Source: Mesorhizobium sp. B2-4-3
GTDB lineage: Bacteria > Pseudomonadota > Alphaproteobacteria > Rhizobiales > Rhizobiaceae
Assembly (NCBI RefSeq): GCF_006442815.1
Contig: NZ_VFVL01000032.1
Span: 1-64,000 of the forward strand
DNA: 64,000 nucleotides
Reading direction: 5' to 3'
The position numbers and the translations under genes were made by a program. The notes beneath the pieces are model-generated. The model ran no database searches. It saw nothing but the letters and a program-made list of their open reading frames with translations, and was not told the origin of the DNA. Shown here piece after piece: positions 1 through 7,858 of this stretch. Each line of letters starts with the position of its first letter. Position 1 is the first letter of the stretch.

Positions 1-96
1 CGATCGACCATCCGAATCATCCCCCTTCATTCCTGACCTACGGAATCACCAACCCGGTTCCGTGCAAAGCCCTCACAGGGGGAGAAGGAAGAGGCG

Positions 97-1980
97 CTAG
101 CTTACCTCCGACGTCCTTCTTCTCACAATCACCCCAAGCTCGTCGCCCTCGCGCGCGATGCGCAGGCGCTCCTCGGCTTCGGTCGCTTCGCGCTGGCGGT
201 CCCACATCGAAGCGTAGAGGCCGTGCTTGGCAAGCAGCGCCGCATGGGTGCCGCGCTCGGCGATCTGGCCGTCCTTCAGCACGATGATCTCGTCGGCCGA
301 AATCACTGTCGACAGCCGGTGCGCGATGACGATGGTGGTGCGGCCCTTGCTGACCAGGTCGAGCGCGGCCTGGATCTCCTGCTCGGTCTGGGTGTCCAGC
401 GCCGAAGTCGCCTCGTCCAGCATCAGGATCGGCGGCGCCTTCAGGATGGTGCGGGCGATCGCCACGCGCTGTTTCTCGCCGCCTGAGAGTTTCAGCCCGC
501 GCTCACCGACCATCGAACGGTAGCCCTCGGGCAGCTTCTGGATGAACGGGCCGATCTGGGCGAGCTCGGCCGCCTTGCGCACCTCCTCCTCGCTGGCGCC
601 GACGCGACCATAGCGGATGTTGTAGGCGATGGTGTCGTTGAAGAGCACGGTGTCCTGCGGGACCATGCCGAGCACCGCCCGCAGGCTCTCCTGCGTGACG
701 TCGCGGATGTCCTGGCCGTCGATCAGCACCTTGCCTCCCTGCACGTCGTAGAAACGGAACAGCAGCCTGGAGATGGTCGACTTGCCGGCGCCGGACGGGC
801 CGACGATCGCCACCGTCTTGCCGGCCGGCACGTCGAAGGAGACGCCCTTCAGGATCTTGCGGTTGGGATCATAGGAGAAATGCACGTCGCGGAACTCGAC
901 CTTGCCGGGCCCGACCTTCAAAGGCTTCGCGTCCGGCTTGTCGACGATCTCCTGGGGCACGTCGAGCAGGTCGAACATATGCTCGATGTCGGTCAACCCT
1001 TGCCTTATTTCGCGGTAGATGAAGCCGATGAAGTTGAGCGGCACCGAAAGCTGGATCAGCATGGCGTTGATGAAGACGAAATCGCCGACCGTCTGCCTGC
1101 CGGCCTGCACCTCCAGCGCCGACATGCACATGACGATGACGGTGCCCAGACCGAAGATGAGGCCCTGGCCGAAGTTCAGCCAGCCGAGCGAGGTCCAGGT
1201 TTTCGTCGCGGCGATCTCGTAGCGCGCCATCGAGCGGTCGAAACGCTCGGCCTCCATGGCCTCGTTGGTAAAATACTTGACCGTCTCGAAGTTGAGCAGC
1301 GAGTCGATCGCCTTGGTGTTGGCGTCGGTGTCGCTGTCGTTCATGTCGCGGCGGATCGAGATGCGCCAGTCGCTCGCCCTGACGGTGAACCAGACATAGA
1401 GGCTGACGGTGACGGCGACCACGGCGACGTATTTCCAGCCATAAGTGAAGGCAAATATGCCGGCCGTCAGCGCGAATTCGAGGATGGTCGGCGCCGTGTT
1501 CAGCATGATGAAGCGCACGATCGTCTCGATGCCCTTGGTGCCGCGCTCGATGATGCGCGACAGGCCGCCGGTGCGGCGCTCGAGATGGAAGCGCAGCGAC
1601 AGCTGGTGCATGTGGACGAAGGTGCGGAAGGCGAGCTGGCGCACCGCATACTGGCCGACACGGGCAAACAGCGCGTCGCGCAGCTGGTTGAAGCCGAGCT
1701 GGATCAGGCGCAGCACGTTGTAGGCAATGACCAGCGCTACAGGCGCCAGCAGGAAGGTCGGAAGCGGCGGCGGCGTCTTCGAGGCGTGGGCCAGCGCGTC
1801 GGTCGCCCATTTGAAGAAATAGGGGCCGGCGACCAGTGTCAGCTTGGCGACGACCAGAAGCAGCGTCGCCCAGGTGACGCGGGCCCTGAGATCGGCGCGC
1901 TCGGCCGGCCACATATAGGGCCACAGGTTACGCAGCGTGGTGAGGGTGCCGGCTTCGGCGGATACGGTCTTTTCGGCCAC
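97..1980 (-). CDS. Atm1-type ABC exporter (fused permease/ATPase)
   Basis: This is a half-size ABC exporter of 627 residues, with an N-terminal six-helix transmembrane domain (about residues 35-330) and a C-terminal ATPase. The Walker A GPSGAGKST lies near residue 393, the signature LSGGEKQR near 496, and the Walker B ILMLDEATSALD near 518. The membrane domain resembles the Atm1/HMT1 family (mitochondrial Atm1, bacterial NaAtm1), which exports glutathione-linked sulfur or metal compounds. The substrate here is inferred from family only. The start is GTG at 1980, sharing one base with the TAG stop of the ArsR gene upstream (TAGTG), so the two are translationally coupled and the regulator probably controls the exporter. 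Confidence 0.93.
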   Translation of the reverse strand: MAEKTVSAEAGTLTTLRNLWPYMWPAERADLRARVTWATLLLVVAKLTLVAGPYFFKWATDALAHASKTPPPLPTFLLAPVALVIAYNVLRLIQLGFNQLRDALFARVGQYAVRQLAFRTFVHMHQLSLRFHLERRTGGLSRIIERGTKGIETIVRFIMLNTAPTILEFALTAGIFAFTYGWKYVAVVAVTVSLYVWFTVRASDWRISIRRDMNDSDTDANTKAIDSLLNFETVKYFTNEAMEAERFDRSMARYEIAATKTWTSLGWLNFGQGLIFGLGTVIVMCMSALEVQAGRQTVGDFVFINAMLIQLSVPLNFIGFIYREIRQGLTDIEHMFDLLDVPQEIVDKPDAKPLKVGPGKVEFRDVHFSYDPNRKILKGVSFDVPAGKTVAIVGPSGAGKSTISRLLFRFYDVQGGKVLIDGQDIRDVTQESLRAVLGMVPQDTVLFNDTIAYNIRYGRVGASEEEVRKAAELAQIGPFIQKLPEGYRSMVGERGLKLSGGEKQRVAIARTILKAPPILMLDEATSALDTQTEQEIQAALDLVSKGRTTIVIAHRLSTVISADEIIVLKDGQIAERGTHAALLAKHGLYASMWDRQREATEAEERLRIAREGDELGVIVRRRTSEVS

Positions 1981-2315
1981 TAGTCTTGCCTTTTGGGTGA
2001 GAAGCTGGGGCAGCAGGAATCAACGAGCTGGGTGAGCGAAGCGGAGACGCCGGCGAGCGCGGCGTGGTCCACGGCATAGCGCGAGCGCTGCCGGTCGGCC
2101 TCGAAGCGGACCAGCCCCGCCTCGACCAGCACTTTCAAGTGCTGCGAGACGGTCGACTGGGCGAGGTCGAGATGGTCGACCACCTCGCGGCACGAGCAGC
2201 AGTGGCTGGCCGAGAGGCGCTTCAGGATCTCGATGCGTGCCGGATGCGACAGCGCCGCCAGGCGGAGCGCCATGGCGTGGCTGTCGCTGCAGCGGGCTTC
2301 GGGGGATTCGGACAT
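1980..2315 (-). CDS. ArsR/SmtB-family regulator, cysteine-rich
   Basis: A 111-residue winged-helix repressor. The recognition helix region contains STVSQHLKVL, typical of ArsR/SmtB proteins. Cysteines cluster at residue 9, at 39, 40 and 42 (HCCSC, just ahead of the DNA-reading helix, the usual alpha-3 metal site) and at 101-102 near the C-terminus. That suggests sensing of a thiophilic metal or reactive sulfur, but the ligand cannot be read from sequence. It is the first gene of a two-gene operon and overlaps the Atm1-type exporter by one base, so it is most likely that exporter's regulator and its own repressor. Confidence 0.9.
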   Translation of the reverse strand: MSESPEARCSDSHAMALRLAALSHPARIEILKRLSASHCCSCREVVDHLDLAQSTVSQHLKVLVEAGLVRFEADRQRSRYAVDHAALAGVSASLTQLVDSCCPSFSPKRQD

Positions 2316-2376
2316 CGTTCATCGGCGATAGACGATGGACGGTGAGAGGGCAAGCTAGGCGGATGGGTAGAGAGCT

Positions 2377-2560
2377 AATCTCCCCCCTCGTGGGGGAGAT
2401 GCCCGGCAGGCCAGAGGGGGGCGCGAAGGAACGCGACCACTCAAAATAAGGTGGTACATCGCTGGCGTCGGCGATTTGCGGGAAGCAGCAAGACTGACAA
2501 GTCGGCGGGACAGCGCCCCCCTCTGCCCTGCCGGGCATCTCCCCCACTAGGGGGGAGATT
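2377..2560. repeat. Inverted pair of palindromic intergenic repeats (pair 1 of 3)
   Basis: Two copies of a roughly 48-bp element face each other at 2377-2424 and 2513-2560. Each holds a CTCCCCC/GGGGGAG hairpin followed by a GCCCGGCAGG block and a G- or C-run. Related pairs occur at 24423-24582 and 27352-27513. The spacer also shares a short GTCGGCGATT-like motif with the third pair. The pair lies upstream of the ArsR gene and downstream of the LysM gene, where it could also end transcription. Confidence 0.85.
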
Positions 2561-2576
2561 GGCTATTCGCCAACCT

Positions 2577-4214
2577 CTACTCCGTCTTCGTCGGCGCAGT
2601 CGTCGCCTGCTCGCCCATGGCCTTCATGTCGGCATCCTCGCCTTCCTTCGACCTGGAAGGCACCTTGAACACCTGGCCCGGCCAGATATGGTCGGGATCG
2701 CGGATCTGGTCCTGGTTGGCGAGATAGATGGTGGAATAGCGCACGCCATGGCCGTAGACGCGGCGCGAGATGCGCCAGAGCGTGTCGTTGCGGCGGATGA
2801 TGACGGCGCCGTCGGCATGTTCGAGCTTCGGCGCGACCGTCTCGGGCACGTCGGTCGAAGGCGCCGCCTCCGCGACCTTGGCGGGGGCCTCGGCGGCCGG
2901 TGCCGGCGTGGTGCTGGGAGCGGTCGCTTCGGCCGTTGCCGTTGCTGTCGTCGCGGCTGGCTTGGTTTCGGCGGTCGCGGGCGCCTCGGCGGCCGTTGCC
3001 GGCTTGGCTTCCGCGGCCTGAGACCCGGCGCCCTGGACCTGTGCAAGCTTGGTCTCGGCCGGCTTGGCCTCGCCGGTCTTTGTTTCGGTCGGGGCGACGG
3101 CGGCGATCGACTCGCCGGGCTCGCGCTCGAACGGCACGGCGGCGCGCGCGACGACCTTGACGCCGTCATCGTCCAGGCCATCGACATGGATGGTGTAGTT
3201 GCCGACCGGAATGTCGCGTGTCGCCTCGATCAGGAAATGGCCGTCGGGCGCGGTTTTTGCATCGCCGAGCAGGATGGCGTCGGCATAGGCGCGCACCTTG
3301 CGGCCGGGATCGGCGGTGCCGGCGACGAAGATCTTGCTGCCGTCGATCTCGACCGCTTCGACGGCGATCTTGGGTTCCGAAGCAGCAGCCGCGGCCGGCG
3401 CGTCCGCCGGAGCAGACGCTTGGTCGGTGGCGGCGGGCGCGGCCGCGGCCGGCGCCGTGCTGGACGCGGCCGGCGCAGTCGTAGCCGGAGCTTGGGCCGC
3501 GGGTGCGGCGGCCTGGTCGGTCGCGCCCGGCTTGGTCTCGGCCTCAGGAACGGTGATCAGCTGCGAGGCCTTGCCCGGCTCCTCGACCATGGCCAGCACC
3601 TGGCCGGTCGGGCTCTGCGGCACCGAGACGACGGCGGTCTGGGCCGAGGCGACGGTCGTGCCGCCAACCGTCTGGCGCAGAGTGATCGTATAGTCGCCGG
3701 GCTTCAGCGGATCGTCGAGCACGATGGCGAAGGCCCCGTCGGGACCGGAATCGGTCGAGCCGAGCACGGTGCCGCCATTCAGGATCTCGACCTTGGCGTT
3801 GGGCGCGGCGCTGCCGGCGACGACGATCGAGCCATTGCCCTCGACGCGCACGACATCGAAGGTCGGCAGTGTCGGACCGGCCGCGGCGGCGGGCGCCTGG
3901 GCGGCCGGGGCGGTAGCATTGTTGGCCGATGCCATTGTATTGGCCGGCGCCATCTTATTGGCGGGCGCCATGGTATTGGCTGGCGCCATCGTGTTCGCCG
4001 GAGCCTTTGTGTTTGAAGGAGCCTGGGGCACGCGCGCCTCTGTGCTCGTGCTCGAGGATTCAGCCGGTTTCGCGTCGGTCTGCGGCAGCGCTGCGATCTG
4101 CGCCGGCTTCTGGTTCAGATACGGATCGAGCGCGCCCGATACATAGGCGGTCCCGGCCACGGCTACCGAGCCGCCTGCCGCGAACAGAAACGCCTTCAAT
4201 GGATTGACAGCCAT
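2577..4214 (-). CDS. LysM-domain envelope protein with Ala/Pro-rich linker
   Basis: A 545-residue protein with an N-terminal hydrophobic segment (about residues 8-28) likely to be a membrane anchor or signal. Long alanine/proline/threonine-rich linkers surround two Ig-like or carboxypeptidase-regulatory-like repeats (around 105-185 and 280-360, each with a pattern like GDYTI or GNYTI). A C-terminal LysM domain (about 465-515) contains NDTLWRISRRVYG and IWPGQVFKVP. LysM binds peptidoglycan N-acetylglucosamine, so a cell-wall-associated role is likely. Residues about 68-98 are coded by an 18-bp tandem repeat. No enzymatic domain is visible. It is divergent from the LOG gene. Confidence 0.85.
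   Translation of the reverse strand: MAVNPLKAFLFAAGGSVAVAGTAYVSGALDPYLNQKPAQIAALPQTDAKPAESSSTSTEARVPQAPSNTKAPANTMAPANTMAPANKMAPANTMASANNATAPAAQAPAAAAGPTLPTFDVVRVEGNGSIVVAGSAAPNAKVEILNGGTVLGSTDSGPDGAFAIVLDDPLKPGDYTITLRQTVGGTTVASAQTAVVSVPQSPTGQVLAMVEEPGKASQLITVPEAETKPGATDQAAAPAAQAPATTAPAASSTAPAAAAPAATDQASAPADAPAAAAASEPKIAVEAVEIDGSKIFVAGTADPGRKVRAYADAILLGDAKTAPDGHFLIEATRDIPVGNYTIHVDGLDDDGVKVVARAAVPFEREPGESIAAVAPTETKTGEAKPAETKLAQVQGAGSQAAEAKPATAAEAPATAETKPAATTATATAEATAPSTTPAPAAEAPAKVAEAAPSTDVPETVAPKLEHADGAVIIRRNDTLWRISRRVYGHGVRYSTIYLANQDQIRDPDHIWPGQVFKVPSRSKEGEDADMKAMGEQATTAPTKTE
3919..4008 (-). repeat. Five 18-bp tandem repeats inside the LysM gene
   Basis: Five imperfect 18-bp units (3919-3936, 3937-3954, 3955-3972, 3973-3990, 3991-4008) encode a repeated NTMAPA-type hexapeptide in the N-terminal linker. 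The unit length is a multiple of three, so copy-number change would lengthen or shorten the linker without breaking the frame. Confidence 0.85.
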
Positions 4215-4281
4215 AACTCTTTATTGCCCCCTTAGCCACCTAACGCCCGGTCTAGCGTGTTTTCTCCATGCTCACAAGAAA

Positions 4282-4299
4282 AAGCCCGCCCGCGGGCTT
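4282..4299 (-). terminator. Possible intrinsic terminator reading leftward
   Basis: A perfect AAGCCCGC / GCGGGCTT stem is followed, on the minus strand, by a run of five T residues (4279-4283 read in reverse). It sits in the 120-bp gap between two divergent genes, so it would stop antisense transcripts from the LOG gene rather than end a known gene. Function is uncertain. Confidence 0.35.
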
Positions 4300-4334
4300 G
4301 ACCGCGCCAACCGTCCCCATCACCAATCATCGCC

Positions 4335-4946
4335 ATGAACACGATTCGATCCGTCTGCGTCTATTGCGGCTCGTCTCCGGGCCGCGACGAGGCCTATATC
4401 AAGGCCGGCCACACGCTCGGCCGCTCGCTTGCCAAGTCCGGGTTGCGCCTGATCTATGGCGGCGGCACCAAGGGCATCATGGGCGCCGTCGCCGATGGCG
4501 CGCTCAAGGCCGGCGGCAAGGTCACCGGCATCATCCCGCGCTTCCTGATCAACAAGGAAGCGACCGAGACCGCGCTCGACAAGCTCGACGAACTCTTGAT
4601 CACCGACAACATGCACGAGCGCAAGCACAGCATGTTCGAGAAATCCGACGCCTTTGTGGCACTGCCCGGTGGCATAGGCACGGTGGAGGAGATCGTCGAG
4701 ATCATGACCTGGGCGCAACTCGGCCATCATCGCAAGCCGATCGTCTTCGCCAACATAAAGGGTTTCTGGGACCCGATGCTGGCGCTGATCGAGCACATGT
4801 CGGCCGAAGGCTTCATCCACACCGCGCAGCGGGTGAAACCGCTGGTCGTTGACGACCCGGAGGCGATCGTCGCCGCCATCATGGTGGCCGGATCGTCGGT
4901 CGACGCGCCGACGGAGGGTGTGCGGTCGTTGATCGACAAAATGTAG
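4335..4946 (+). CDS. LOG-family (TIGR00730) nucleotide phosphoribohydrolase
   Basis: A 203-residue Rossmann-like protein of the LOG family, which hydrolyses the N-glycosidic bond of nucleoside 5'-monophosphates. In plants and plant-associated bacteria some members release free cytokinin base. The family motif PGGxGTxxE appears as LPGGIGTVEEI near residue 115. An N-terminal VYCGSSPG and a GGGTKGIMG loop near residue 43 are also typical. It is the only gene in its transcription unit and converges on the LysR gene. Whether it makes cytokinin or recycles nucleotides cannot be told from sequence. Confidence 0.9.
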   Translation: MNTIRSVCVYCGSSPGRDEAYIKAGHTLGRSLAKSGLRLIYGGGTKGIMGAVADGALKAGGKVTGIIPRFLINKEATETALDKLDELLITDNMHERKHSMFEKSDAFVALPGGIGTVEEIVEIMTWAQLGHHRKPIVFANIKGFWDPMLALIEHMSAEGFIHTAQRVKPLVVDDPEAIVAAIMVAGSSVDAPTEGVRSLIDKM

Positions 4947-4950
4947 ATCT

Positions 4951-5038
4951 AGGGGAGTAAGGGAATAAGGAAGTATGTTTAGGATGCCGCAAACGGCACC
5001 CCGGAACCTACTCCCCTACTCCCCTACTCCCCTACTTA
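4951..5038. repeat. Inverted arms built from 8-bp tandem repeats
   Basis: The right arm has four tandem copies of CCTACTCC (5007-5038, the last imperfect). The left arm carries GGGGAGTA at 4952, which pairs with TACTCCCC of the right arm. The element sits between convergent LOG and LysR genes and supplies the last codons of the LysR gene. It could serve as a bidirectional terminator. Two other loci in the window share the architecture but not the sequence. Confidence 0.75.
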
Positions 5039-5912
5039 CCGCCTCCCTCAAATCCCCAATCGCCGCCCTCCGATCATTCCGCCGCCACGCTAGGTGGATC
5101 TCAACGCTGCGCTTGAACCAGAGCAGGTCCCGGAAAACGATGCCGGGCGGCGCGGTCGAGCGCAGGCTTTTCTGTACCGTCGCCAGGCCCAGTCCAGCGC
5201 TGACCAGGCCGAGCGAGGTCAAGGGATCGGCCGTCTCATAGGCGATATCGGGCATGAAGCCGGATTCGGCACAGGCTGCCAGGAACTGCGCGCGGTTGGT
5301 GTCGCCGGGCTGGCGCACGACAGTGATCCAGACGCGGCCGTCGAGCTGGCTAGGTTGGATGTCGGCGACATCGGCGAGCGGATCACGCTGCGGCATTGCG
5401 AGCACCAGCGGCTCGCGCCGCACCAGCATGCTTTCAAGGTCGGGGTCGCCTTCCGGCGCCGGCGAATAGACGAAGCCGAGGTCGAGCGCGCGCTGCCGCA
5501 GATCCTCGAGCTGCGCCGCTGTCCGCCGGCTGCGCAATTGCAGGTGGAAATCCGGCCGCGCGCGGCGGAAATCCTTCAACATCGCGGCGACCAGTCCGGA
5601 ATGCACGGCGCCCTCGACATAGCCGATGGCGAGGCTGCCGGCGGCGCCACTGGCGAGGTTGCGGCCGAGTTCTTCCAGCCGCGCCGCATTGGCAAGCAAG
5701 GCGCGGGCCTCGGCAAGGAAGGCCTTGCCTTCGGCGTTGAGATGGACCCGCTGCTTCGCCCGCTCGAACAAGGCGACACCGAGTTGCTCCTCGAGCTGGA
5801 TGATCTGCCGGCTCAAGGGTGACTGGGAAATGTGCAATTGCGTGGCGGCGCGGCCGACATTGCCGGCCTCGGCGACAGCGACGAAATATCTGATCTGGCG
5901 CAGGTCGAGCAT
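5016..5912 (-). CDS. LysR-family transcriptional regulator
   Basis: A 298-residue LysR regulator. The N-terminal helix-turn-helix reads GNVGRAATQLHISQSPLSRQ, and an inducer-binding domain spans about 90-295. The ATG at 5912 (MLDLRQIRYF) is preferred over one four codons upstream because LysR proteins normally begin just before this motif. The divergent gene at 6026 is the likely target; the 110-bp space between them holds direct repeats that could be its binding site. The extreme C-terminus is encoded by the 8-bp tandem repeat at 5007-5038. Confidence 0.9.
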   Translation of the reverse strand: MLDLRQIRYFVAVAEAGNVGRAATQLHISQSPLSRQIIQLEEQLGVALFERAKQRVHLNAEGKAFLAEARALLANAARLEELGRNLASGAAGSLAIGYVEGAVHSGLVAAMLKDFRRARPDFHLQLRSRRTAAQLEDLRQRALDLGFVYSPAPEGDPDLESMLVRREPLVLAMPQRDPLADVADIQPSQLDGRVWITVVRQPGDTNRAQFLAACAESGFMPDIAYETADPLTSLGLVSAGLGLATVQKSLRSTAPPGIVFRDLLWFKRSVEIHLAWRRNDRRAAIGDLREAVSRGVGE

Positions 5913-5953
5913 CTTCGCCTCCATGCTCAGTCTGAAATGGTCTCAACCATAGC

Positions 5954-5980
5954 CTAATCAGTCTTGGACAGTCTAATCAG
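5954..5980. promoter_or_regulatory. Candidate LysR binding site
   Basis: The gap between the divergent LysR gene and the small barrel protein holds TAATCAG repeated at 5955-5961 and 5974-5980, with AGTCT repeated at 5960 and 5970. LysR proteins usually bind such sites between divergent genes. The call is by position and repetition only. Confidence 0.35.
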
Positions 5981-6025
5981 ATGACGCGATACCTCCGGCA
6001 TCAACCAGCCACAAAGGAGACCGCC

Positions 6026-6316
6026 ATGCAGTTCTTTGCCCTTCTCGCTCGCAACACCCAGAAGTTCGGCGACGCCGATTTCGCGCCGCTGCTGCCGCCT
6101 GAATCCGAGCAGCGCAAGACGCTCTACGCGCAAGGCGCAGTGCGCCAGATCTGGAACCGCGGCGACATTCCCGGCACTGGCATAATGTTCGAGGCGGCGG
6201 ACGAGAAGGAAGTGCGCGGCCACCTTGCCACGCTGCCGCTGATCGAGGCCGGGATGATGGACATCGCGGCGATCGTCCCGCTCAACCCCTATCCGGGCTT
6301 TGGACCGAAGCGGTGA
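6026..6316 (+). CDS. YciI / muconolactone-isomerase-like small protein
   Basis: A 96-residue protein with the size and hydrophobic pattern of ferredoxin-like alpha/beta barrel (Dabb/YciI/muconolactone isomerase) proteins. The start at 6026 is chosen because AAAGGAG lies seven bases upstream (6013-6019); an in-frame ATG at 5981 lacks a ribosome site. It is divergent from a LysR regulator, the usual arrangement for an inducible catabolic or detoxification gene. The substrate is unknown. Confidence 0.75.
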   Translation: MQFFALLARNTQKFGDADFAPLLPPESEQRKTLYAQGAVRQIWNRGDIPGTGIMFEAADEKEVRGHLATLPLIEAGMMDIAAIVPLNPYPGFGPKR

Positions 6317-6357
6317 AGCAGGACTTTATCCACGAGGTGGCCGCACATGCGGCGCCT

Positions 6358-6738
6358 TCACGGCCAAGCGTCCTGCATCGCATTCAGCGACAGCCACGCC
6401 ATCGCGGGCAGCGCAAGGAGCAGCGCCAGCCGCATCCCCGCGGATCGCGCCTGATCGGGTTCCTGACGCTGAAGCCGGCGCCAGATCTGGAATGCCGCGG
6501 CGAGAATGAGCAGCGCATAAAAGCCGGCGAGCACCCACAGGGCCGTCTGACCGGATATGGCTATGCCGTTATTATCGAGCACCTTGCCGATCAGCATGAC
6601 CGGCCCGGCGACGAGGAAGGCAATGGCAATGCCGAACAGGAAACCGATCATGGCGCCCAGGAACGATGTCGCCGACAGTGCCACGAGCACCGCCATCAGG
6701 ATGAGCAGAGTGATGAACGCGCGCTGGCTCATGGCCAC
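6358..6738 (-). CDS. Small integral membrane protein
   Basis: A 126-residue protein with about four hydrophobic helices (approximately residues 8-27, 29-50, 63-83 and 100-118) and a basic QIWRRLQRQ loop before the last helix. No domain is recognised. It ends head-to-head with the gene at 6026 and stands alone. Confidence 0.7.
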   Translation of the reverse strand: MAMSQRAFITLLILMAVLVALSATSFLGAMIGFLFGIAIAFLVAGPVMLIGKVLDNNGIAISGQTALWVLAGFYALLILAAAFQIWRRLQRQEPDQARSAGMRLALLLALPAMAWLSLNAMQDAWP

Positions 6739-6890
6739 ACTCCCGATCGAACGCAGCGGAATGTATCAGTCGGGCCTTAATTGCGCGTAACAGTTGGAAT
6801 CCTTGCCAGCGCGGTCGGGCCGGGCCTACCCTTGCCGGCAACGGAACCGTCGCTATTGTCGGCGGCAATCCGAAACAGGGCGAAACTTCC

Positions 6891-7661
6891 ATGAGACTTG
6901 GCTTTGTCGGCACGGGCGCGTTGAGCTCGGCCATCGTCACCGGGCTGAAATCGCTGCCGGGCGAGACGACGCCGGTGGTGGTCTCGCCGCGCAACGAGGC
7001 GATCGCCGCGGAGCTTGCCCAGCGCTTTCCGGATGTGCGCATCGCCGCCGACAACCAAGCCGTGCTCGACCAGTGCGACACCGTCATGCTCACGGTGCGG
7101 CCGCAGATCGCGCGCGAGGTGCTTCAAGAGCTGCGGTTCCGGCCGGACCACCATGTCGTCAGCCTGATCGCGACGATATCGCGCGAGGAGATAGCCGGCC
7201 TCGTGGCGCCGGCGACGCATGTCGGCAAGGCCCTGCCGATGCCTATGATCGCCCGCTTGCAGGGCGCGACGATCATCTGTCCGCCGGACCCGATCATGGC
7301 GGCGTTCTTCGGCAGACTGGGCGGTGTGATCGAGGTCGAAGACCAGAGCGAGTTCGACGCTCTCAGCGTCGTCACCGCGACCTATGCCAGCTATTTCAAA
7401 TATCTCGACACGATCCACGCCTGGGTGCGCAGCCAGGGTGTTTCGGGCGACAAGGCACGCGACTACATCACCAGCATCTTCAAGGCGCTGGCCAATGCGC
7501 CGGATACGGCGCCGGACGAAGATTTCATGCATCTTGCGCAGGACTATGTGACGCGCGGCGGCATCAACGAGCAGGTGCTGCGCGAGCTGACCGAGCGCGG
7601 CACATTCGAGGCCTTCGCGGAAAGCCTGGAGCGGGTGCATCGGCGCATTGTGGGGAAGTAG
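6891..7661 (+). CDS. Pyrroline-5-carboxylate reductase family protein (atypical)
   Basis: A 256-residue NAD(P)-binding protein. The N-terminal dinucleotide fold has GFVGTGALSSAI, and the family pattern continues with MLTVRPQ and VVSLIATIS around residues 64-95. The C-terminal helical domain keeps TRGGINEQVL, equivalent to the PGGT region of proline biosynthesis enzymes. The usual GSGPAY stretch of ProC is not visible; the corresponding segment reads ATYASYFKYLD. It may act on a substrate other than pyrroline-5-carboxylate. The oxygenase gene follows about 200 bp downstream. Confidence 0.85.
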   Translation: MRLGFVGTGALSSAIVTGLKSLPGETTPVVVSPRNEAIAAELAQRFPDVRIAADNQAVLDQCDTVMLTVRPQIAREVLQELRFRPDHHVVSLIATISREEIAGLVAPATHVGKALPMPMIARLQGATIICPPDPIMAAFFGRLGGVIEVEDQSEFDALSVVTATYASYFKYLDTIHAWVRSQGVSGDKARDYITSIFKALANAPDTAPDEDFMHLAQDYVTRGGINEQVLRELTERGTFEAFAESLERVHRRIVGK

Positions 7662-7858
7662 CCGGAGGGCCCAAGCAGCGATTGCCCATCACCCCGCCGG
7701 CGCCGTCCGCGGCGACGGCCTCGGCGCGCTGAGCCGGTCGCGGAGCCCGACCGCTCACACCTTTTCTGTATTGCGCCAACTCTGCCGTGGCTTGTCATCG
7801 CGCGTGCGCTTCTTCACGATTGCGGCACGCCGGTTCGAAGCATCGCAAGGATCATGAG

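Noticed and set aside
880..1983. 367-codon plus-strand frame opposite the Atm1-type exporter
   Set aside because: Antisense shadow; the minus strand has all ABC motifs.
2451..4016. 521-codon plus-strand frame opposite the LysM gene
   Set aside because: Arg/Gly-rich antisense shadow of the Ala/Pro-rich LysM gene; the minus-strand reading has a clear LysM domain.
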